From MKRK01 sp001896915 (GTDB lineage: Bacteria > Bacillota > Clostridia > Oscillospirales > Acutalibacteraceae): a stretch of DNA of 29,081 nucleotides. The translations under genes and the position numbers were made by a program. The notes under the pieces are model-generated. The model was not told where the DNA came from. It did no database searches and worked only from the letters and a program-made list of their open reading frames with translations. The stretch's first letter is position 1. Each line of letters opens with the position of its first letter. Positions 22,692 through 29,081 of this stretch are shown here, piece after piece. The stretch is taken from contig CALJJF010000065.1 of assembly GCA_937973935.1 (NCBI GenBank), forward strand, positions 1-29,081. The letters are read 5' to 3'.

Positions 22692-23969
22692 TTGGCAGAA
22701 ATCAAAGCATTTCAGGCACTGCGGTTTACAGAGAAGGCAGGAGAAATCGGTCAGCTGGTTTGTCCGCCCTATGATATTATCAACGAGGAGCAGAGAAAAG
22801 CCTATTTGGCGAAAAACCCGAACAATATCATCCGGCTTGAGCTGCCCAAGGACGGCGCAAATCCATACACCGAAGCAGGCAGGGTTCTTGCAGAGTTTGA
22901 AAAAAAAGGGTTGCTTGACTGTGACAGTCAGGACGGCCTGTATATTTATGAAATAGAATTTATACACAACAGCGTGAAGAAAAGCATCAAGGGCTTTGTG
23001 TGCAGAGTAAAGCTGGAGGAGTTCAGCAAAGGGATTGTTTTACCCCATGAGGAAACCCTCTCAAAAGCAAAAACGGACCGTTTCAATCTCATGAATGCTA
23101 CCGGCTGTAATTTTTCTCAGATTTATTCTTTGTATATGGACGGGAACAATCCCACCTTTAATAAGCTGGAAAGTGCATCTGCCCAAACACCCGCCATTGA
23201 GTTCACCGACGGGGAAGGGCTTGTACATAAGCTTTGGGTGATCACCGACACGGCAGTCATCACTTCTGTCTGCAGTGATTTTGAAGAGCGCAAATTATAC
23301 ATCGCTGACGGTCACCACCGCTATGAGACCGCCTTGAATTATCGCAACGCCCAAAGAGAAGCGGGCAAGGCGAAGGAAGGCGACAGCTGTGACTATGTCA
23401 TGATGATGCTTGTGAATATGGAAAATGACGGACTTGTGGTTTTCCCCACCCACAGAATTGTGAAGAATCTTGAGAATCCTGATTTGGATAAAATAATCGC
23501 CGACTGTAAAGAATACTTTACCGTCAGCGAAAACGAGGATATCAAAACCGTCAGTGATACCTTGGACAGATTGTATCAGGAAGACAAAAAAGCCTTTGCA
23601 TTGTATACCGGCGGCGAACACTACACCCTTTTGACCTTAAAGGATCTGTCGGTCATGGATGGGTTGTTGCCCGGTGTATCCGCCGCTTCCAAGGGGCTGG
23701 ATGTTACCGTTCTCCACTCGCTTATTTTAGAAAAGCTGTTTGGGATTGATAAGGAAAACATGGCGAACCAAGTCAACCTCGGCTACACCAGAGACATTGA
23801 CGAAGCCGTCGGCATGGTGCAAAACGGAAGTGCCAACTGTTCCTTTATTATGAATCCCACCAAGGTCACGGAAATCCGCGATGTTGCCTCTGCCGGTGAA
23901 AAAATGCCACAGAAATCCACTTATTTTTATCCGAAGCTGATTACCGGTCTGGTGATGAACCAATTTTAA
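22692..23969 (+). CDS. DUF1015 family protein
   Basis: The protein has 425 residues. The TTG at 22692 is chosen because AGGAG (22679-22683) lies eight bases upstream; the GTG at 22683 overlaps that site. The family hallmarks are present: VCPPYDIINEEQ near residue 25, RLELPKDG, HEETLSKAKTDR and the strongly conserved ADGHHRYETALNYR near residue 205. DUF1015 proteins are widespread in anaerobes, often beside serine or one-carbon metabolism genes, and their biochemical role is not established. There is no signal peptide, so it is cytoplasmic. The gene converges on the carboxypeptidase gene with no spacer. Confidence 0.85.
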   Translation: MAEIKAFQALRFTEKAGEIGQLVCPPYDIINEEQRKAYLAKNPNNIIRLELPKDGANPYTEAGRVLAEFEKKGLLDCDSQDGLYIYEIEFIHNSVKKSIKGFVCRVKLEEFSKGIVLPHEETLSKAKTDRFNLMNATGCNFSQIYSLYMDGNNPTFNKLESASAQTPAIEFTDGEGLVHKLWVITDTAVITSVCSDFEERKLYIADGHHRYETALNYRNAQREAGKAKEGDSCDYVMMMLVNMENDGLVVFPTHRIVKNLENPDLDKIIADCKEYFTVSENEDIKTVSDTLDRLYQEDKKAFALYTGGEHYTLLTLKDLSVMDGLLPGVSAASKGLDVTVLHSLILEKLFGIDKENMANQVNLGYTRDIDEAVGMVQNGSANCSFIMNPTKVTEIRDVASAGEKMPQKSTYFYPKLITGLVMNQF

Positions 23970-24884
23970 TCAAAGCACCAAGGACAACAAAAACGTTTCC
24001 TCCAGCTTTTCGTAGATATCATACAACCCCATAGGGTCCAAAGGGTTTGTACCCTTTCCGATTTCAAAGGTAAAGGCCGGCTTGGCGAATTCATTGATAA
24101 ACCAATCCTTGAAACCGCCGTGGGACGCTGTTCCTTTCGGCGTTTTTAGCTGATATCCGCTGGAGGCAGCAAAGATTTTTGCCATATTGAAGCATTTTGA
24201 CGGGGTTCGGTTTCCGTATTTCCAAAAAATTTCTTCCCCCTGGGAATGAAACGCAAGTGCGTGGCGGATGTTTTCTTTCCGGCACAGCTCGGTCAGGATT
24301 TTGGTTTCCGGCTCACTCTCGGGTTTTTCTCCTCCATAGCATCGGGGTGAGGGTCCCGTGATGCCCTCTTCCTCTTCCATTTTACGAAGTATCGGAAAAC
24401 CTGCGTCAAAATTGTGGTTGATATCGACTCCTCTTGCGTTTGCATTCCACTGTGCAATGTCGCTGTCCCCGAGGATGCGTTTCACATGCTCTGTCATATG
24501 AAGAGCACCCGAGGCGCCCTTCAATGCGATTTCATATCCGTCCGGATTAATCAGGGGAAGGATGACAATGGATTTTCCAAACAAGGTGGTTCTGGCGGAA
24601 ACACTGCTGAAATAGCCGTCGTCCCGCAGCGCCATACAGAACCGCTCGGCAAAAATGAGCAGCAGCAGTGTGGTGAGACGTTCGCAACCATGGAAGCCGC
24701 CTGCAAACAGGATTTTTTCATCGGACACTCCGATCTGCAATGCCGGGATGCTTCTGCCCACGATGCTTTTCCCCAGTTCCGTTGTCCTTAAAAAATAAAA
24801 CTCATTGGACAATGCCTTAATCGTATCCATCACTTCGAGATAATCATATTCTCTTTGGTGCACAATACTATATATGATAACCAC
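23970..24884 (-). CDS. M14 family zinc carboxypeptidase
   Basis: The protein has about 304 residues with all M14 catalytic elements. H and E of the zinc site are in GFHGCERLT (H-x-x-E). The substrate-binding RGVDINHNF follows, then the third zinc ligand in LAFHSQGEEIFW and the catalytic glutamate in PAFTFEIGKG. Firmicute members of this type often cut gamma-D-glutamyl-diaminopimelate bonds of peptidoglycan fragments, but substrate specificity cannot be read here. No signal peptide is seen. The start is uncertain. The GTG at 24884 shares its first base with the only good Shine-Dalgarno sequence (GAGGAG), so initiation at a rarer codon a few triplets in, or at the ATG 24830, is possible. Only 23 bases separate it from the divergent Nudix gene. 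Confidence 0.85.
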   Translation of the reverse strand: MVIIYSIVHQREYDYLEVMDTIKALSNEFYFLRTTELGKSIVGRSIPALQIGVSDEKILFAGGFHGCERLTTLLLLIFAERFCMALRDDGYFSSVSARTTLFGKSIVILPLINPDGYEIALKGASGALHMTEHVKRILGDSDIAQWNANARGVDINHNFDAGFPILRKMEEEEGITGPSPRCYGGEKPESEPETKILTELCRKENIRHALAFHSQGEEIFWKYGNRTPSKCFNMAKIFAASSGYQLKTPKGTASHGGFKDWFINEFAKPAFTFEIGKGTNPLDPMGLYDIYEKLEETFLLSLVL

Positions 24885-24907
24885 TCCTCAAAGAAAGGAG
24901 GCTTTCT

Positions 24908-25447
24908 ATGAATTTATCAGAGAAAACCGTCTCTCAAAAATATATGTTTCATGGACGCATCATTCATATGCGTGTAGATGATATTCTATTACCAAACGGA
25001 AAGGAAGCTGAGCGGGAAGTTGTGGAGCACCCCGGCGGCGTTTGTGTTGCAGCCTTGACGGAAGACAACGAAATTTTCTTTGTTCGTCAGTTTCGTTATC
25101 CTTACGGTCAGGTTTTGCTTGAGATTCCTGCCGGCAAGCTGGAAAGAGGGGAAGACCCGCTGACCTGCGGCAAACGGGAGCTTTTGGAAGAAGCCGGTGT
25201 TATTGCCGAAAAATATACCTCTCTTGGGATTTTATATCCCACTCCCGGTTATTGTAATGAGATCATTCATATGTATCTGGCAGAGGATTTGCGTCTTGCC
25301 CACCAAAATCTTGACGAGGATGAGTTTCTCACGGTGGAAAAAATTCCGTTGAAAACTGCGGTTGAGATGATTGTGAACCATAAGGTCCCCGACGCCAAAA
25401 CACAGGCGGCTGTTTTGAAAGTTGCAGCAATGAAGGCTATGTTTTGA
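24908..25447 (+). CDS. Nudix hydrolase, ADP-ribose pyrophosphatase type
   Basis: The protein has 179 residues, with AAAGGAGG seven bases before the ATG. The Nudix box is perfect at residues 76-98: G76, E82, R90-E91, E94-E95 and G97 in GKLERGEDPLTCGKRELLEE followed by AGV. The upstream RQFRYPYGQVLLEIPAG pattern is characteristic of ADP-ribose pyrophosphatases (NudF type), which split ADP-ribose to AMP and ribose-5-phosphate. This limits the buildup of reactive free ADP-ribose. It is a cytoplasmic enzyme. The gene is followed by the thioesterase after 69 bases and is probably co-transcribed with it. Confidence 0.92.
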   Translation: MNLSEKTVSQKYMFHGRIIHMRVDDILLPNGKEAEREVVEHPGGVCVAALTEDNEIFFVRQFRYPYGQVLLEIPAGKLERGEDPLTCGKRELLEEAGVIAEKYTSLGILYPTPGYCNEIIHMYLAEDLRLAHQNLDEDEFLTVEKIPLKTAVEMIVNHKVPDAKTQAAVLKVAAMKAMF

Positions 25448-25516
25448 CCATTTTCATTATATGAATATCTCGTCGGGAACATAACCGAAAGTTATGGAAG
25501 AAAGGAAGATAGGTCC

Positions 25517-25993
25517 ATGGAGCAAGGAAAATCAAAAACGGTTTCCGAATCAAAAATAGAAATGCATGAAATGGTGTTGCCCAATGATACGAACCTGTTG
25601 GGCAACCTTCTGGGGGGCAGGCTGATGCATCTTGTGGATATCGCAGGTGCCATGGCGGCATCCCGTCATGCAAACCGCATTGTTGCTACCGCCAGCATCG
25701 ACAGTGTGGATTTTCACCAGCCGGTAAAGTTAGGCGAGCTGGTTTATTTAAAAGCCCGTCTCACCTGGGTGGGCAAAACCTCGATGGAGGTTTTGGTGGA
25801 GGTGTTTTCTGAGGACTATATCAACGGTGTGTGCACCTTTACCAATCGGGCTTATCTTACCTTTGTATCCTTAGACGAGGAAGGCAAGCCGGCCCGTGTT
25901 CCGCGGCTTGTTCCCGAAACTGACAGCGAAAGAGCCGAATACCGGGCGGCAGAACAACGAAGGACCGAACGGCTGAAACGAAACAACCGGTAA
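25517..25993 (+). CDS. Hotdog-fold acyl-CoA thioesterase
   Basis: The protein has 158 residues, with AAAGGAAG upstream of ATG 25517. The N-terminal strand-helix unit MVLPNDTNLLGNLLGGRLMH followed by LVDIAGAMAASRHA is the classic hotdog acyl-CoA thioesterase motif. The catalytic Asp is in LVDIAG and GNLLGG takes the place of the usual GxxFGG. The following ATASIDSVDFHQPVKLGELV and SMEVLVEVF strands agree with the YciA/ACOT family. It hydrolyses acyl-CoA esters to free acid and CoA. The charged tail (AEQRRTERLKRNNR) is common in Firmicute members. A bidirectional terminator follows. Confidence 0.9.
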   Translation: MEQGKSKTVSESKIEMHEMVLPNDTNLLGNLLGGRLMHLVDIAGAMAASRHANRIVATASIDSVDFHQPVKLGELVYLKARLTWVGKTSMEVLVEVFSEDYINGVCTFTNRAYLTFVSLDEEGKPARVPRLVPETDSERAEYRAAEQRRTERLKRNNR

Positions 25994-26007
25994 TGGAATC
26001 GATAAAA

Positions 26008-26043
26008 AAAGGCTGTGGCACCAATCAAGGTGCCACAGCCTTT
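26008..26043. terminator. Bidirectional Rho-independent terminator
   Basis: A 15-bp stem AAAGGCTGTGGCACC/GGTGCCACAGCCTTT with loop AATCAA lies between the converging thioesterase and PQ-loop-like genes. On the minus strand it is followed by seven T (from AAAAAAA at 26004-26010), which makes it a strong terminator for the aromatic operon. The plus-strand tail is a weaker TTTGCTT. Confidence 0.9.
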
Positions 26044-26065
26044 GCTTCTGTGGGATGATTCATTT

Positions 26066-26371
26066 TTACTTGGCGGACTGATCCAGCTTGTAATTTCGAT
26101 AGTATAAGAACAAATCGAATCCCACCATGATGAAATTGATGATATAAAAAATCAAAACATAATACTGTGTGAAATGACCGATGAAATCATATTTACCGAA
26201 AAGAAACTTGCTTACGATGCCGCAGGCATAACCGAACAGAATAATAATCAAAAACGGCAGGCTTTTGCCTTGGGTGGTTCTTGCTTTGTAGGATTTGATG
26301 ATCGAGGTGGGCCAGGCGAAGCCGAAGGAGATAACCATCAATGCCTCAAATAATTGTCCTAAATTCTCCAT
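26066..26371 (-). CDS. Small PQ-loop/SemiSWEET-like membrane protein
   Basis: The protein has 101 residues with three membrane helices (about 8-24, 40-56 and 66-88). The segment AWPTSIIKSYKARTTQGKSL between helices 1 and 2 has the proline, the basic loop and the 'T-x-x-G-K/x-S-L' turn typical of PQ-loop/SemiSWEET triple-helix units. Those units dimerise to form small-solute carriers. The first motif lacks the canonical P-Q (it is W-P-T), so the assignment is tentative. The gene lies only 18 bases after pheA on the same strand, and the operon terminator follows, so it is probably the last gene of the aromatic amino acid operon. AAGGAAG precedes the ATG at a rather long 12-base distance. Confidence 0.7.
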   Translation of the reverse strand: MENLGQLFEALMVISFGFAWPTSIIKSYKARTTQGKSLPFLIIILFGYACGIVSKFLFGKYDFIGHFTQYYVLIFYIINFIMVGFDLFLYYRNYKLDQSAK

Positions 26372-26389
26372 TTGGTTGCATTACTTCCT

Positions 26390-27517
26390 TCATATTTCTT
26401 TGTAGTTTCCCAAAAAGGTAAAGCTGGGCAGCTCTGTGCACAGGGAGCACAATAAGTCTACCGTTGCGTCGTCTCGCAGATTCCCTGAAAAATCCAGATA
26501 AAACAAATACTCAAAGCCCTGCTCGGGCAGAGGTCGGGACTCAATTTTGGTCAGGTTCAGCCCTGCGATGGAGAACCGCGCCAAAGTTCTGTGTAGGGAA
26601 CCGGTGATATGGGGTAAGGAAAAGGCAAGACTGATGCGGTTTGCATCGTCCTCAATGAAGAGCTGTTTTGAGATGAAGACAAAACGGGTACAGTTCTGTT
26701 TTGAGGTTTGGATATCCCTGTCTAACACATTGAGATGATGGATGTCTGCGGCATCCTCAGAGGCTATGGCAGCAATGTTTGTACCACCCCTTTCGGAAAC
26801 GATTTTGGCCGCCAGTGCTGTATTCAGGCAGGGCTCGGGAATGAACCGCTTTTCCTTGATATATTCCTTGCACTGGGACAGAGCCTGGGGATGGGAAATT
26901 ACCTTATTGATGGTGTCAAAGTCCGCCCCTTCGTTTGCCATCAGACAGTGGGAAACATGCAGTCCGATTGCGCTCTCTATAAAAAATTTATGTTTTAAAA
27001 TCAAATCGTACACTTCCGTGACCGAACCGGCATAGGAATTTTCCACAGGAACCACGCCCAAATCCGCCTGCCCGCTTTCCACCGCTTCAAAAACATCCTC
27101 CCAGCGTTTTACGGACTGGAGCCTTGCGTTTGGATACATAGCCACAGCGGCCTTGTGGGAATAGGCTCCTGCCACGCCCTGACAGGCAATCACGGGGCTT
27201 TTGATATCCGGCGTTCTGCCCAGAGCCGCCGATATTTGTTCCCGCAGCTCTCTGCCGTCCTGCAGCAGCCGGTGTTGTACCTCCCGGCTGACGTCCATCA
27301 GGGAGGAAAACACGACCTTTGCACTGCCGCCGTATTGTCCCGCTTTTTCACTAACAGTGTGCAAAATCTCCAGCTCCCGCTGTTCGTTTAAAACAGGAAG
27401 CTGATGTTCAATTTTGTACCGGGCGACCCGGACGGCACAGTCCATTCGTTTTAGAAAAAGCTCCAAAATCTGATTGTCAATTTCATCGATATCTTCACGC
27501 AGCTTGTTTAAATCCAT
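26390..27517 (-). CDS. pheA: Bifunctional chorismate mutase / prephenate dehydratase (P-protein)
   Basis: The protein has 375 residues. The ATG at 27517 (MDLNKLREDIDEIDNQILEL) has AAAGGA eight bases upstream; an ATG two codons earlier is too close to it. Residues 1-85 are an AroQ chorismate mutase domain with the usual R...R...E pattern. The prephenate dehydratase domain follows (VIACQGVAGAYSHKAA, GVVPVENSYAGSVTEVYDLI, SKQNCTRFVFIS with the catalytic T-R-F). The last 85 residues are an ACT domain with ESRP in LTKIESRPLPEQ, the phenylalanine-binding motif, so feedback inhibition is expected. It converts chorismate through prephenate to phenylpyruvate. It lies 22 bases after aroC, and the aroC product feeds it directly. 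Confidence 0.95.
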   Translation of the reverse strand: MDLNKLREDIDEIDNQILELFLKRMDCAVRVARYKIEHQLPVLNEQRELEILHTVSEKAGQYGGSAKVVFSSLMDVSREVQHRLLQDGRELREQISAALGRTPDIKSPVIACQGVAGAYSHKAAVAMYPNARLQSVKRWEDVFEAVESGQADLGVVPVENSYAGSVTEVYDLILKHKFFIESAIGLHVSHCLMANEGADFDTINKVISHPQALSQCKEYIKEKRFIPEPCLNTALAAKIVSERGGTNIAAIASEDAADIHHLNVLDRDIQTSKQNCTRFVFISKQLFIEDDANRISLAFSLPHITGSLHRTLARFSIAGLNLTKIESRPLPEQGFEYLFYLDFSGNLRDDATVDLLCSLCTELPSFTFLGNYKEI

Positions 27518-27539
27518 TGTCATATTCCTTTCGGGAGGG

Positions 27540-28631
27540 CTAGAGAGTGAAACCGCTGTCCGCCAGCAGCTCGCACAGGGCGACGGCAACGGCGGCTTCC
27601 ACACAGGGCAGGGCACGGGGGACGACGCAGGGGTCGTGCCGACCCACGATTTCCAGTGTTGTTTCCTCCATGGTTTTTATGTTCACGCTTTTTTGCGGTT
27701 TTGCGATGGACGGTGTCGGCTTGAACCCGGCACGGACGATCAGTGGCATGCCGGAGGTGATACCGCCCAAGATGCCGCCACAGTGGTTGGTCACGGTTTT
27801 GACGGTTTCCTTGTCAAGCGTGTACGCATCATTCGCTTCACTGCCAAGCAGGGAAGAAATGCCGAACCCGTCACCGAATTCTACCGCCTTCACAGCGGGA
27901 ATCGCATAGAGATAGGAGGATAAAACACCCTCAACCCCATAAAACATGGGGCTTCCTATCCCGGCGGGTAAACCGGTCACGGCGACTTCAACAATGCCGC
28001 CCACGCTGTCATGGGTCATTCTCGCTGCCTCCAGCTTTTGTTCTATCTCTGTTTTTTTATTGTGATCCCTTACGGCAATGATTTCGCCGGAGAGGGTTTT
28101 TAGCTCGGTCATATCCACATTCATGGGGTCGATGGCAGTGTCATAGATCCCCCCCACAGCATAGAGATGTCCGCCGATGAAGATGCCATGCCGCTGCAAA
28201 ATCTGGCGGCAAACCGAACCGGCAAAAACCAGCGGCGCTGTCAGCCGACCTGAAAAATGACCGCCGCCCCGTTTGTCACTGTAGCCCTTGTATCGAGCCA
28301 GAGCGGTATAGTCCGCATGGGAAGGGCGGAGCACATCAGAAATATTTTTATAATCCACAGAACGGGTGTTGGTGTTTTCAATCACGGCACACATGGGCGC
28401 ACCGGTGGTAACGCCGTCAAGCACGCCGGAGAGAACCCGGGGGATGTCGGCTTCTTTTCTGGGGGTGGCACTGCTGTGATTGCCCGGAGCCCTGCGTTTC
28501 ATCTGATATAGGATTTGTTCAAAATCAAGGGGTATCCCGGCCGGGATACCGTCCAGCGTGACGCCGATGGCTTCTCCGTGGCTCTCCCCGAAAATGGTCA
28601 ATGTAATGTGTTTACCGATTGTCGATGACAT
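27540..28631 (-). CDS. aroC: Chorismate synthase
   Basis: The protein has 363 residues, a normal length. The ATG at 28631 (MSSTIGKHITLTIFGESHGE) has GGGAGGTG seven bases upstream and gives the standard N-terminus. Signature motifs are GESHG near residue 15, RPSHADYTALARYKGYSDKR followed by GGGHFSGR, GGITSGMPLIVRAGFKPTPS and GRHDPCVVPRALPCVEAA. The enzyme removes phosphate from 5-enolpyruvylshikimate-3-phosphate with reduced FMN to give chorismate. The start overlaps the end of aroA by 20 bases, so the two are translationally coupled. Confidence 0.96.
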   Translation of the reverse strand: MSSTIGKHITLTIFGESHGEAIGVTLDGIPAGIPLDFEQILYQMKRRAPGNHSSATPRKEADIPRVLSGVLDGVTTGAPMCAVIENTNTRSVDYKNISDVLRPSHADYTALARYKGYSDKRGGGHFSGRLTAPLVFAGSVCRQILQRHGIFIGGHLYAVGGIYDTAIDPMNVDMTELKTLSGEIIAVRDHNKKTEIEQKLEAARMTHDSVGGIVEVAVTGLPAGIGSPMFYGVEGVLSSYLYAIPAVKAVEFGDGFGISSLLGSEANDAYTLDKETVKTVTNHCGGILGGITSGMPLIVRAGFKPTPSIAKPQKSVNIKTMEETTLEIVGRHDPCVVPRALPCVEAAVAVALCELLADSGFTL

Positions 28632-29081
28632 CAAAGACACCTCCCAGACGTTTATAATCCTCAAAAAATGAAGGATAGGATTTGTGGATGCTTTCCCGGT
28701 CACTGATTTCACAGCTATCGTGTATCAATGCCGCCAGAACCGAAAAAGCCATGACAATACGGTGGTCGTTGCAGCCGTCTACTTTGCCACCGTGAAGCGA
28801 TGAACCGGTGATGGTCATGCCGTCGGGATTTTCATTGACGGTTGCTCCCAGTGCTTTGAGTCCTGCTACGACGCTTTGGATACGGTCGCTTTCTTTGATT
28901 CTGAGCCGTGCAGCATTGTAAATCTCTGTGGTTCCGTCAGCCATTGCGGCGGTAACAGCCAGAGCGGGGACAAGGTCGGGGATCTGGGAAGCGTCGATGG
29001 ATATGCCCTGCAGGCTGCCTTTTTTGCAAATGAGCCTTCCCTTTTCCCAATGGAGAAGGGCGCCGAACCGACGGAATAGGT
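28612..29081 (-). CDS. aroA: 3-phosphoshikimate 1-carboxyvinyltransferase (EPSP synthase), 3' part
   Basis: The last 156 codons are present; the gene enters from the right edge. The frame reads LFRRFGALLHWEKGRLIC..., SIDASQIPDLVPALAV, NAARLRIKESDRIQSV, GCNDHRIVMAFSVLA and SYPSFFEDYKRLGGVFDV. These match the carboxy-terminal half of EPSP synthases, including the catalytic D of DASQIPDL and the K-E-S-D-R and DHRI motifs. The enzyme transfers enolpyruvyl from PEP to shikimate-3-phosphate, the step just before aroC. No frameshift is visible in this part. Confidence 0.95.
   Translation of the reverse strand, partial: LFRRFGALLHWEKGRLICKKGSLQGISIDASQIPDLVPALAVTAAMADGTTEIYNAARLRIKESDRIQSVVAGLKALGATVNENPDGMTITGSSLHGGKVDGCNDHRIVMAFSVLAALIHDSCEISDRESIHKSYPSFFEDYKRLGGVFDVIDNR

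Noticed and set aside
27523..27616. Longer amino-terminal extension of pheA
   Set aside because: It would overlap the end of aroC by about 75 bases and adds a proline-rich segment absent from P-proteins. The ATG at 27517 has a proper ribosome site.
28632..28712. Longer amino-terminal extension of aroC
   Set aside because: It lies within the end of aroA in another frame. The standard chorismate synthase start MSSTIGKH has a strong ribosome site.

Overview
The window looks like a chromosome segment of a low-to-mid GC anaerobic Firmicute, most likely class Clostridia. This is an inference from the gene families, the strong AGGAGG-type ribosome binding sites, the TTG and GTG starts and the consensus sigma-A-like promoters; no rRNA or tRNA is present to fix the taxon.

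Region 1 (1-320) holds the start of a leftward gene that runs off the edge. It has a near-consensus promoter whose start site is covered by a 27-bp AT-rich palindrome. A rightward promoter serves the next gene.

Region 2 (321-17300) is a polymorphic-toxin (RHS) island on the plus strand. It opens with an intact 2218-aa secreted RHS/YD-repeat protein (signal peptide, DNRLRE-like domain, carbohydrate-binding-like modules, ricin-type lectin domain, RHS core, 170-aa variable tip). A two-helix 60-aa membrane protein follows, which I propose as its immunity protein. Downstream is an array of displaced or broken tips, most paired with a following small membrane protein or lipoprotein: a decayed second copy of the tip and 60-aa protein pair; a degraded RHS fragment with a GH75-chitosanase-like tip, then a lipoprotein; an orphan M23 peptidase domain, then a lipoprotein; and a 5'-truncated RHS protein with an M91-type HExxH metallopeptidase tip whose stop overlaps a TTG-started lipoprotein. 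Three further secreted or lipoprotein genes lack a recognisable tip. Three copies of a hairpin repeat occur in this island; two of them also carry a dyad and a consensus promoter. A REP-associated tyrosine transposase (RAYT) gene lies in the island next to one copy of a REP-like element, and the other copy sits exactly where the truncated RHS gene begins. Most tips and their partners are visibly more AT-rich than the RHS cores.

Region 3 (17460-22452, minus strand) is a tightly coupled four-gene operon for a Gld-type ABC exporter: ATPase, ABC-2 permease, GldG-like auxiliary protein and a DUF4340 protein. A 24-bp perfect inverted repeat follows it and separates it from the island.

Region 4 (22692-25993) holds housekeeping genes of higher GC: a DUF1015 protein (+), an M14 zinc carboxypeptidase (-), a Nudix ADP-ribose pyrophosphatase (+) and a hotdog acyl-CoA thioesterase (+). 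Region 5 (26008-29081, minus) starts with a bidirectional terminator. It then carries the aromatic amino acid genes in transcription order aroA (cut by the right edge), aroC, pheA and a small PQ-loop-like membrane protein. Together they take shikimate-pathway intermediates to phenylpyruvate.
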